Shown: piece after piece, positions 51,610 to 59,468 of the stretch
How positions within the stretch are numbered: position 1 is the first letter of the stretch
Layout: every line of letters begins with the position of its first letter
NCBI GenBank assembly: GCA_019913005.1
Contig: JAIOHL010000252.1
Coordinates: forward strand, 186,001-250,000
From: Anaerolineae bacterium
Lineage (GTDB): Bacteria > Chloroflexota > Anaerolineae > Aggregatilineales > J027
Direction of reading: 5' to 3'
Length of the DNA: 64,000 nucleotides
Notes under the pieces: model-generated
What the model was told of the DNA's origin: nothing
What the model saw: only the letters and a program-made list of their open reading frames with translations
Databases searched by the model: none
Translations under genes and position numbers: made by a program

Positions 51610-54327
51610 CTAACTTAAATCCGTCCGGCGCTCTTGCAACAGACGGACACGACGCGCCAATAGTTGATGTTCAGGCATGGTTAACAAGGGATCTTCGGCA
51701 TAGATGGCACGGCTTTCTTTCTGGGCCAACTCGACCAACTGCACATCCATTGATTGGTCAAATCGCACGGCGCCATAACCTGCCTGACGTGTACCCAACA
51801 AATCCCCCGGCCCGCGCAATTGCCAATCGAGTTCGGCCAGCGCAAAACCATCGTTCAACGTTTCAAATTTGCGGAGGCGTTCGACAGCTTCAGGATTATC
51901 TGAATCACTGATGAGCAGGCAGAACGACTGATGTTCGCCGCGCCCGACCCGTCCCCGGAATTGGTGGAGTTGGGCAAGGCCAAAACGATTCGCGCCTTCG
52001 ATTAGAATGGCGGTGGCGTTGGGCACATCAATGCCGACTTCGATGACTGAGGTCGAAATTAAGACCTGAATTTCGCCATGTGCAAAGGCTGCCATGACCT
52101 CATCTTTTTCAGAGGGTTTCAATCGTCCGTGCATCAAACCGCAGCGATAGTGCCGGAAAATGGTGGTGCTGAGTTCGTCAAAGGCTTCGACAGCCGAACG
52201 GCTTTCACTGTCGTCGGAGGCTTCGACCAGCGGATAGACGATAAAGGCTTGGCGACCTTCTTCCAATTGATGCTTGATAAAGCTGTAGGCCCGTTCACGT
52301 TCGGGAGCAAACAGCAGCTTGGTCTCAATCGGCTGGCGACCCGGCGGCATTTCATCCAACACGGTCAAATCAAGGTCGGCGTACATCGTTAGGGCCAGTG
52401 TGCGTGGGATGGGGGTGGCGGTCATCACCAAAACGTGCGGGTTGGTACCCTTGCCGCGTAGTGCCCCGCGTTCATCCACACCAAAACGATGCTGCTCGTC
52501 AATAATCGCCAATGCCAGATGGTTAAATTCGACATTCTCTTGAATCAGGGCATGAGTGCCGATCACGACCTGTACGCTGCCATTGGCAAGACCCTCATAA
52601 ATATCGCGGCGTTGCGGTTCGGGGGTGCTGCCTGTCAATAATTGAATATTGACATTCTCACCACCCGATACCCCCGCAAACAATTTACGAATGCCCTGAT
52701 AATGTTGCTCGGCTAAAATGCTGGTGGGGGCCATCAATGCAGACTGCTTGCCATTGGCAATCGCTACACCGAGGGCCATTGCCGCGATGACCGTTTTGCC
52801 TGAGCCGACATCGCCCTGTAACAAGCGGTTCATCGGAATGGCTTGAGTTAAATCTTGGCGGATGGCGTCAATGGCTTTGTGCTGTGCCCCGGTCAATTGA
52901 TAAGGTAGGCCACCGAGAAAGCTCTGTACCCATTCATCGGTGACGGTCAGCGGGATGCCGGGGACGGATTGCCAGACCTGTCGTTTTGCCAAAATCCCCA
53001 ATTGCAAGAGCATCAATTCATCGAAGGCAAGGCGCTGCTGGGCATATTCCAAAAATTCCCATTTTTGCGGGAGGTGGATTTGGCGTAAGGCCCAGCCAAG
53101 ATCAACCATCTCGGTGCGTTCCAAAACGCTTTCTGGCATGTAGTCGGGTAGTTTATTGGCCCAGTTGTCCAGTACCTCACGCATCAGCTTGCGCACGATT
53201 TTGGAGGAGAGGCCCTGTGTCAGTGGATAGACGGGGATAATGCCACCCTGCTGCAAACTGCGCTGGTCTACCAATTCCCATTCCGGGTTGGACATGCTGA
53301 GTTCACCCCGGAACAGATCGGTTTTGCCGTACATGGCAATTTGCATCCCGATTTTCAACATGCGTTTGAGATAGGGTTGGTTGAAAAAGGTGACATTGAT
53401 TTTGCCCGCCCCATCTTCTACCAAGACACTGATGAACGGGCGACCCTCGCGGGATTTTAATTCGACGATGCGCTGAATTGTGCCAATGGCTGCCGTTTGC
53501 TGATAGGGCTTGAGGTGGCTGAGGGGCAGCAAGCGGGTGTAGTCGTCATAGCGGCGTGGCATAAAAAACAGCAGGTCGCCTAATGTCGCAATCCCTAATC
53601 GGGCCAACTGCTCGGCCCGTTTATCACCAACCCCCTTCAAATTTTGCACACGGTCATTGAGATGGCCCATCACCTCACGAGCGGCATCAATATCAACCGA
53701 TTTGCGTGGGGCGCGGCGCGGCTTGGGAGCACGGACTTGCGATTTGCGGTCTAATGTGGCTGGGGCGACAAATTCAATCACTTCCAATGAGGAGGTGATG
53801 ACATCTTCCTTAAATGAACCCTCATCCTCGTCGTCCTCGCCGCCATCGTCAAATTTGGATTTGGCGGGCGGGCGCGGCGCGGGTTTGGGAGGTGGTGCAG
53901 GTCGCGGGGCAGGTGGTTTTGGTGGTGCAGGTGGTGGGCTTGCCGCTGGTTCAGCCGCCACTGGTCTCGGCGAAGCCGAGGGCGGAGGCGCTGTTTGAGT
54001 AGCAGACGGGGCGCCAGGTGGGACCCATTCCACTGCATAGGCCGGATTTTGAGGTGCTCGTCCGGTGATACGCCCCATCATATATTTGATGGACTGCTGA
54101 CGTTTGTCGCGGTCTTCCAAACTGCCATACTCGGTCATGACCTTGCCGAGTTCTTCGATCAGGTTATGTTGAGCAGGTGTTTTGGCTTGCTGGTGGGCAT
54201 CGCGTGACCAGTTGGGAATATACGATTGCAGCCCGCCAATGACCGCCGTGTTTTTATAGCCGGTATCTTGTTCTAGCCGCATTATTTTGATTAGTGTTTC
54301 AAGTGCTGAAGCCATCTTGGGTTTCAA
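51610..54327 (-). CDS. recG: ATP-dependent DNA helicase RecG with N-terminal extension
   Basis: 905 residues; RecG is normally about 690. Residues 1-100 form an extra helical domain, and 103-157 a Pro/Ala linker. The standard wedge domain begins near 222 (LNDRVQNLKGVGDKRAEQLARLG). Helicase motifs are GDVGSGKT (I), DEQH (II), TATPIPRT (III), and QFRGRVGRGEHQ (VI). It remodels stalled replication forks and Holliday junctions. The start is a TTG at 54327, with GGAGA four bases upstream; ATG four codons later is an alternative. It is 20 bases after a degV gene. Confidence 0.96.
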   Translation of the reverse strand: MKPKMASALETLIKIMRLEQDTGYKNTAVIGGLQSYIPNWSRDAHQQAKTPAQHNLIEELGKVMTEYGSLEDRDKRQQSIKYMMGRITGRAPQNPAYAVEWVPPGAPSATQTAPPPSASPRPVAAEPAASPPPAPPKPPAPRPAPPPKPAPRPPAKSKFDDGGEDDEDEGSFKEDVITSSLEVIEFVAPATLDRKSQVRAPKPRRAPRKSVDIDAAREVMGHLNDRVQNLKGVGDKRAEQLARLGIATLGDLLFFMPRRYDDYTRLLPLSHLKPYQQTAAIGTIQRIVELKSREGRPFISVLVEDGAGKINVTFFNQPYLKRMLKIGMQIAMYGKTDLFRGELSMSNPEWELVDQRSLQQGGIIPVYPLTQGLSSKIVRKLMREVLDNWANKLPDYMPESVLERTEMVDLGWALRQIHLPQKWEFLEYAQQRLAFDELMLLQLGILAKRQVWQSVPGIPLTVTDEWVQSFLGGLPYQLTGAQHKAIDAIRQDLTQAIPMNRLLQGDVGSGKTVIAAMALGVAIANGKQSALMAPTSILAEQHYQGIRKLFAGVSGGENVNIQLLTGSTPEPQRRDIYEGLANGSVQVVIGTHALIQENVEFNHLALAIIDEQHRFGVDERGALRGKGTNPHVLVMTATPIPRTLALTMYADLDLTVLDEMPPGRQPIETKLLFAPERERAYSFIKHQLEEGRQAFIVYPLVEASDDSESRSAVEAFDELSTTIFRHYRCGLMHGRLKPSEKDEVMAAFAHGEIQVLISTSVIEVGIDVPNATAILIEGANRFGLAQLHQFRGRVGRGEHQSFCLLISDSDNPEAVERLRKFETLNDGFALAELDWQLRGPGDLLGTRQAGYGAVRFDQSMDVQLVELAQKESRAIYAEDPLLTMPEHQLLARRVRLLQERRTDLS

Positions 54328-54347
54328 TAAATCTCCATAACCATACG

Positions 54348-55193
54348 CTATGCTTTGGCTTTGATAAGGGCCAGTCCAACTGCATTGGGGCCAACGTGCG
54401 TGCCAATGGCGGGGGTAATATCCACCATATTGAGATGCTCTTGAGGGGCGATGTCTCGCACCAACTCCATGAGCTTTTGCCCGCGCTCCGGATTAAACGA
54501 GTGCAGCACCGTCAATCGCTCCAATGGGACTTCGCGGTGGGCAATATCGGCCATTTCTTTGATTGCTTTCTCAAAGGTACGTACTCGCCCGGCGGTGTTG
54601 ACATCCCCTTCGCGTACATCAATGATGGGTTTGATTTGGAGGAGCGCCCCGACATTGGCTTGTGCCCATCCTACGCGGCCACTGCGCCGCAAATATTCGA
54701 GGGTATCCAACACGGCATATAGACGTGCCCGTGAGCGCATCTCGCTGATGAGCGCTTTGATATTCTCGACGGTTGCCCCTTTTTCGGCGGCCTCGGCAGC
54801 AGCAATCGCCATCCAACCCTGCGCCATCGTCAGGGTACCGCTATCAATCACGGTGATTTTCTCAGGTGAAACTTCGTTGGCGGCGACCACCATCCCGTTA
54901 TAGATGCCGCTGAGTTTGCTGGCAACCGAAAACGCGATTACATGGTCAGCATCAGCAAGGGCCTCTTGGAAAATCTTAGCTCCCATGCCGGGGGGTGGAG
55001 CGGCTGTCGTTGGTAATTCAGTGGCTTGGGCAAGGCGCTTATAAAATTCTTGGCGCGACAGGGAGACTCCATCATCGGGGAAACTTTGTGCGCCAAAATT
55101 GACATAATCCGGGACAGTCCGAATGTCATGTTTTTTCGCTAGGTCGGACGGGATGTCTGCCGCGCTGTCTACGACGATTTTGATTTTGCTCAC
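54348..55193 (-). CDS. DegV family fatty-acid-binding protein, copy 1
   Basis: 281 residues; FakB-like protein that holds a fatty acid for phosphorylation by FakA. The DegV pattern is IVVDSAADIPSDLAKKHDIRTVPDYVNFG, then SRQEFYKRLAQATELPTTAAPPPG, VIDSGTLTMAQG and the C-terminal THVGPNAVGLALIKA. The GTG start overlaps the stop of the second degV gene (GTGA). The two copies are clearly diverged, so they may prefer different fatty acids. Confidence 0.94.
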   Translation of the reverse strand: MSKIKIVVDSAADIPSDLAKKHDIRTVPDYVNFGAQSFPDDGVSLSRQEFYKRLAQATELPTTAAPPPGMGAKIFQEALADADHVIAFSVASKLSGIYNGMVVAANEVSPEKITVIDSGTLTMAQGWMAIAAAEAAEKGATVENIKALISEMRSRARLYAVLDTLEYLRRSGRVGWAQANVGALLQIKPIIDVREGDVNTAGRVRTFEKAIKEMADIAHREVPLERLTVLHSFNPERGQKLMELVRDIAPQEHLNMVDITPAIGTHVGPNAVGLALIKAKA

Positions 55194-56059
55194 GCGATAA
55201 TATCCTCTTCTTCACCTTCCAAAATGACCAGTCCCGTTGCATCGCCCCCCAGCAAACTTCCAATGGAAGGATCATATAACATGGTGGGGAAATCTTGCCC
55301 CTGCAATTCCAGTGCGAGACGGTCTTGCAGCATCCGAATGGGTTCGGTTAATGTGGTTGTGTGGGTCAACAGGGCCATTTGGTCAATGCTGGCGAATTCC
55401 ATCGCAAATTCGGCTAATTTTTCAACCGCTTGGGCATGGGTGCGGGCTTTTTCCATAATCATCAACTGCCCTTCCTCAATGGTGAGAAACGGCATGATGC
55501 CCAACATCGTCCCCAGAATCGTTTGGGCTGCGCCGATAAAGCCCTGTTCACGGATCATGTTCATTTTTTCGACATAAAAAACCGCATAAATGCGCGGGAT
55601 GGTGCGTCGAACCAAGCGCACGATGTCTTCTAAATCATCGGCTTCGCTGGCGATTTGACCGGTTTTATCTACCAGCATCCCCAACCCGGCGGAGATGGTT
55701 TGCGAGTCTACGACTTCAATATCGCAACGCCCCAACAGCATTTGGCTAGCAGCCTTGGCATTGTGGCAGACATGCCCCAATCGAGCCGAAAGATGCAAGG
55801 AGATGATTTGATTGACATCCCGATTGAGCCACTTGTAGACCTCTAAAAATTCTTCTGGTGTCGGTGGGATCAGCTTCGGGATGACATTCTCACGTTGGAT
55901 GCGTCGCAGAAATTCCTCGGCCCCAATGTCGAAGCCAAGCCGATAGGTGGTTTCACCTATTTGCAGGCGCAGTGGAACCACCGTAACCTCATAACGTTTG
56001 ACGATGGTGGGGTCAATAAAAAGGGCTGAACTATCGGTGACGATACGTACCTTATTCAA
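55190..56059 (-). CDS. DegV family fatty-acid-binding protein, copy 2
   Basis: 289 residues, TTG start with AGGAA about nine bases upstream. The N-terminal VRIVTDSSALFIDPTIVKRYEVTVVPLRLQIG and VVDSQTISAGLGMLVDK match DegV. The middle (FYVEKMNMIREQGFIGAAQTILGTMLGIMPFL) replaces the usual RLxxSGR pattern, and the C terminus lacks the THxGPxA motif seen in copy 1. This divergence suggests an altered ligand or role. It lies 24 bases after the fakA-like gene. Confidence 0.92.
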   Translation of the reverse strand: MNKVRIVTDSSALFIDPTIVKRYEVTVVPLRLQIGETTYRLGFDIGAEEFLRRIQRENVIPKLIPPTPEEFLEVYKWLNRDVNQIISLHLSARLGHVCHNAKAASQMLLGRCDIEVVDSQTISAGLGMLVDKTGQIASEADDLEDIVRLVRRTIPRIYAVFYVEKMNMIREQGFIGAAQTILGTMLGIMPFLTIEEGQLMIMEKARTHAQAVEKLAEFAMEFASIDQMALLTHTTTLTEPIRMLQDRLALELQGQDFPTMLYDPSIGSLLGGDATGLVILEGEEEDIIA

Positions 56060-56083
56060 GGTTGCTTTTTCCTGAGAGTGCCG

Positions 56084-57775
56084 CTATTCCACACTGAATA
56101 TTACCTGATAATGCGGCTGTCCCCCATAGACAGTTTCAAATTCCAAATTGGGGTAGGCGTCGGCGAGGGCTTCGGATAAATTTTGCACTTCACTTTCGTG
56201 TAGCGAGTCACCATAATAGAGGGTAATCAGTTCCATAGTGTCTAGATCATCAATGGCAGCTAGTAAGCCACGCACGGCATCCCCGACTGAATCTCCTGAG
56301 AATCGGAGTTTACCATTCAACAGGCCGATAATTTGGCCCTCTTTGACCTTGACCCCATCCAATTCAACAGAACGGGTAGCCGTCGTGACTTCGCCGGTAA
56401 ACACGTTGTCTTTGGCTTTGGTCATGGCTGCTGCTACATCCGCCAAATTGCCATCGGGTTGATAGGGCAGCATGGCGCTAACCCCTTCGGTAAAGGAACG
56501 AGTTGGCACTACCACACACTGCTTGTCGGAGATCAGTTTGGCAGCTTGTTCGGCGGCCAGAATGATATTTTTGTTGTTGGGCAGGATGATGATTTTGTCA
56601 GTGTTGATCTTGCCAATCGCCTTGAGGATTTCTTCGGTGCTGGGGTTGTTGGTTTGCCCACCATTGACCAAGCCCGCGACGCCTAGCTGTTGAAATACAC
56701 CTGCTAATCCATCGCCGGCGACGACGGCGACGACTCCAATTTGACCGGGTTGGATGGTGGTCAGTTCCAGATCATCTACACTAAAGGATTTTTCCTGCTC
56801 GGTGCGCTTTTTGAGATATTCCTCATACTGCACCTGCATATTTTCGACCACAACATCTAGCAGAACACCGAGATTCGCGCCGTAGTGGAGGGGGTGGCCG
56901 GGATTATGGACATGCACATGAACTTTGACAGCGGTGTCATTCCCCACGACGACCACTGAATCACCCATACTCTCCATCGCAGCTTTGACCACATCAGGAT
57001 TTAAGCCCTCGCCTTTGATGACAAATTGTACATCATAGCCATAGCCCAATTCGCCGGGGTCAAGCACTTCAGCCAGATTATGTTCTTCGTGATCTAATTC
57101 AGCATCGGTGGGGATAGCTTGGCCTTCAATCTGAACGCTCTGACCTTTTAAGTGGCGCAGCATCCCTTCAAGGATATAGACCAATCCCACCCCCCCTGAA
57201 TCTACGACGCCAGCCTCTTTCAACCGGGGTAGGAGATTGGGCGTATTCTCGACTGATGCCCAACCACGTGCCACCATTTTTTCAAGCAGTTCATGTAAAT
57301 TGGGTGTCGTGGCAACCTGCGCCTCGGCTTCTTCGGTCATCTCTCTAGCGACAGTCAAAATTGTGCCTTCTACCGGACGCTGGACACCGCGATAGGCCAT
57401 GTCCGTTGCCATGCGTAGGGCCGCCACCATTTGGGGAGCATCAAAAGATTTGGTGTCACCGAGGGACTGGGCAAATCCTTTCCATAACTGCGACATAATC
57501 GTTCCAGAATTACCGCGCGATCCCATCATCGCTCCATAGGCGATTTTTTGGGCAACCTTGCCTACGCTGGTGGAATTTTCGAGGGCGACTTCATTACAGG
57601 CGTTACGCATGGTCAACAGCATGTTTGTTCCTGTATCCCCATCTGGAACTGGGAATACATTGAGTTCATTGACTTGGCGGTAATGGCTTTCTAACCAATG
57701 GAGGCCAGCATTTGCCAAAGATTTAAGTTGATGCCCATCACACGTCAGATTAAATTGCGCTGTTTGTTCAGTCAT
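56084..57775 (-). CDS. fakA: DhaL/DAK2-domain protein, FakA-like fatty acid kinase
   Basis: 563 residues. The DhaL domain (1-210) carries the ATP/Mg site FPVPDGDTGTNMLLTMR (41-57), GSRGNSGTIMSQL, and GVVDSGGVGLVYIL. A middle domain and a C-terminal FakA-type domain (LITLYYGDSL, LSEALADAYPNLEFETVYGGQPHY) follow. FakA phosphorylates fatty acids bound to FakB (DegV) to give acyl-phosphate for phospholipid synthesis. Two degV genes follow directly, supporting this. Confidence 0.93.
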   Translation of the reverse strand: MTEQTAQFNLTCDGHQLKSLANAGLHWLESHYRQVNELNVFPVPDGDTGTNMLLTMRNACNEVALENSTSVGKVAQKIAYGAMMGSRGNSGTIMSQLWKGFAQSLGDTKSFDAPQMVAALRMATDMAYRGVQRPVEGTILTVAREMTEEAEAQVATTPNLHELLEKMVARGWASVENTPNLLPRLKEAGVVDSGGVGLVYILEGMLRHLKGQSVQIEGQAIPTDAELDHEEHNLAEVLDPGELGYGYDVQFVIKGEGLNPDVVKAAMESMGDSVVVVGNDTAVKVHVHVHNPGHPLHYGANLGVLLDVVVENMQVQYEEYLKKRTEQEKSFSVDDLELTTIQPGQIGVVAVVAGDGLAGVFQQLGVAGLVNGGQTNNPSTEEILKAIGKINTDKIIILPNNKNIILAAEQAAKLISDKQCVVVPTRSFTEGVSAMLPYQPDGNLADVAAAMTKAKDNVFTGEVTTATRSVELDGVKVKEGQIIGLLNGKLRFSGDSVGDAVRGLLAAIDDLDTMELITLYYGDSLHESEVQNLSEALADAYPNLEFETVYGGQPHYQVIFSVE

Positions 57776-57792
57776 AAGACTTCCGATAAATC

Positions 57793-58167
57793 CTACGATG
57801 ATTTACTGGCCTTGGGTTGTTGGCTAATGCGAAGGCCCTGTACATGAACGTTGACACTTTTTACAGGCATGGTGGTATTTTGTTCGATGACATAACGCAC
57901 GCTGTTGATAATGCTGGATGAAACGCTGGCAATGCGAATGCCATGTTCCAAGATCACGTAAATATCAATAGCGATCTCGTTATCCTCGATTTGGATTGCC
58001 ACCCCCCGGTGCGGATCACGGGTTAACGTAGCAGCAACACCCGACGTCCGATTGGCGGTTGCCATGCTAACAACCCCATACGTCTGTGTAACGGTATGGC
58101 TGACCAAGCTGGCAATCGCGGTTGGCGAAATTTCAATTATTCCATGAACGTTCTCTTTTGTCGTCAT
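57793..58167 (-). CDS. Asp23/Gls24 family envelope stress protein
   Basis: 124 residues. The pattern GIIEISPTAIASLVSHTVTQTYGVVSM ... VAIQIEDNEIAIDIYVILEHGIRIASVSSSIINSVRYVIE ... VKSVNVHVQGLRI is typical of Asp23/YloU proteins. Their place before the fakA gene is conserved in many monoderm bacteria, where they are linked to envelope stress or fatty acid use. The gene is divergent from rpmB. Confidence 0.93.
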   Translation of the reverse strand: MTTKENVHGIIEISPTAIASLVSHTVTQTYGVVSMATANRTSGVAATLTRDPHRGVAIQIEDNEIAIDIYVILEHGIRIASVSSSIINSVRYVIEQNTTMPVKSVNVHVQGLRISQQPKASKSS

Positions 58168-58191
58168 GCAGTTTTCTTTCTTGGGCTACCC

Positions 58192-58220
58192 TTGCAGTTA
58201 GGCGGGCATTGTGGTATGGT
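58192..58220 (+). promoter_or_regulatory. Candidate sigma-A type promoter of rpmB
   Basis: TTGCAG (58192-58197), a 17-base spacer and TATGGT (58215-58220), 54 bases before the rpmB start. Confidence 0.45.
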
Positions 58221-58273
58221 ATTGCCCCGATTTCCGGCGATAGATCAACAAGTTTAGCAGACGGGATACTCTC

Positions 58274-58486
58274 ATGGCGAAATGTGAATACTGCGGAAAA
58301 CACACGCAGTTTGGTCAGAACAATCCTTTTTCGCAAAAGAAAACAAAACGTACCTTTAAACCCAACCTGCAAAAAGTTCAGGTATCGGAAGAAGGCCGCG
58401 TCGTTTCGCGCGTACTCTGCACCAAATGCGTCAAGAACATCGGTAAACACCGTAATCGGCCTGTGGTGAAAAAAGCAACCGCTTAA
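58274..58486 (+). CDS. rpmB: 50S ribosomal protein L28, zinc-binding form
   Basis: 70 residues. MAKCEYCGKHTQFG and CTKCVKNIGK carry two CxxC pairs, the zinc-binding (C+) form. KTKRTFKPNLQKV is the conserved L28 core. It is divergent from the asp23-like gene and followed by its own terminator. Confidence 0.96.
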   Translation: MAKCEYCGKHTQFGQNNPFSQKKTKRTFKPNLQKVQVSEEGRVVSRVLCTKCVKNIGKHRNRPVVKKATA

Positions 58487-58517
58487 CACAGGTTGTTCAC
58501 CCTTGATACTCCGGAAG

Positions 58518-58538
58518 GCCAGCTCGTGCTGGCTTTTT
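58518..58538 (+). terminator. Rho-independent terminator after rpmB
   Basis: GCCAGC-TCGT-GCTGGC stem-loop followed by five T residues, about 30 bases after the rpmB stop. Confidence 0.8.
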
Positions 58539-58546
58539 GGTTACTG

Positions 58547-59218
58547 TCATGCTTGATCTTTTGTGATGGCCTGTTGAATTGCTTTAATACCGCTGGCAAT
58601 GCCTCCATTGGCCGCAAAAATGCTATTGCCCGCAATCAACACATTCGCACCAGCCTCTAGCACTTGTGGTGTTGTATGGGCATCAATCCCGCCATCTACT
58701 CCAATATCCACTGACCGTTCCCCAACCATCTGCCGAATTTGTCGAATTTTAGGCAGTGTCTCCGGTAAAAACGTCTGCCCACCAAAACCGGGATTGACAG
58801 TCATTACCAAAACAATATCCACAAGATGTATAATTTCGCTTAACAAAGTAGCCGGGGTATGGGGATTAATGGCGACCCCCGCCAATACACCTAACGACTT
58901 TATACTTTGCAGGGTGCGGTGTAAATGTGGACAGACCTCAAGGTGAACCGTTAGGGCCGAGGCGCCAGCATCTACAAATGCTTGGAGATGGCGGTCTGGC
59001 TCAATAATCATTAAATGCACATCCAATGGGAGGTTGGTGGCTTGGCGAATGGCCTTGACGACCAACGGTCCCATCGTGATATTGGGCACGAATACGCCAT
59101 CCATGACGTCAATGTGGATTTGAGATGCACCATGTTTAGCGGCGACTTGAATTTGTTCACCCAGCCGGGTGAAATCTGCCGAAAGCACAGAAGGAGCAAT
59201 TTTGATGGGTTGGGCCAC
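58547..59218 (-). CDS. rpe: Ribulose-phosphate 3-epimerase
   Basis: Interconverts ribulose 5-phosphate and xylulose 5-phosphate in the pentose phosphate pathway. The frame is open from 59359, but the GTG at 59218 (AAGGA about ten bases upstream) gives 223 residues, the family length, starting VAQPIKIAPSVLSADF. Metal and catalytic motifs are HIDVMDGVFVPNITMG, VHLEVCPH, VNPGFGGQ and DVGVDGGI-like DIGVDGGID. TIM-barrel phosphate loop: LIAGNSIF near the C terminus. Confidence 0.95.
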   Translation of the reverse strand: MAQPIKIAPSVLSADFTRLGEQIQVAAKHGASQIHIDVMDGVFVPNITMGPLVVKAIRQATNLPLDVHLMIIEPDRHLQAFVDAGASALTVHLEVCPHLHRTLQSIKSLGVLAGVAINPHTPATLLSEIIHLVDIVLVMTVNPGFGGQTFLPETLPKIRQIRQMVGERSVDIGVDGGIDAHTTPQVLEAGANVLIAGNSIFAANGGIASGIKAIQQAITKDQA

Positions 59219-59468
59219 GAAATCAGAGTCCTTGATAGTAGAATCTGTCGTCAACCGGAAGATTTTAACGTTATAGGTGTATAAAAACAATCGTGCGTCA
59301 GAATTTAGACATTGTGAAATTGATAAATATAACACAAATTTAGTGATTGATTTTGGCACGTATCTTGATTTAAACTTAATTATGTAAAATACCGATTGCC
59401 TTAGCCTCTGGATTCAAAATTTAGCAAATACATTTGAAGGACTGATCACTTGAGAATCTAGGAGTCCA

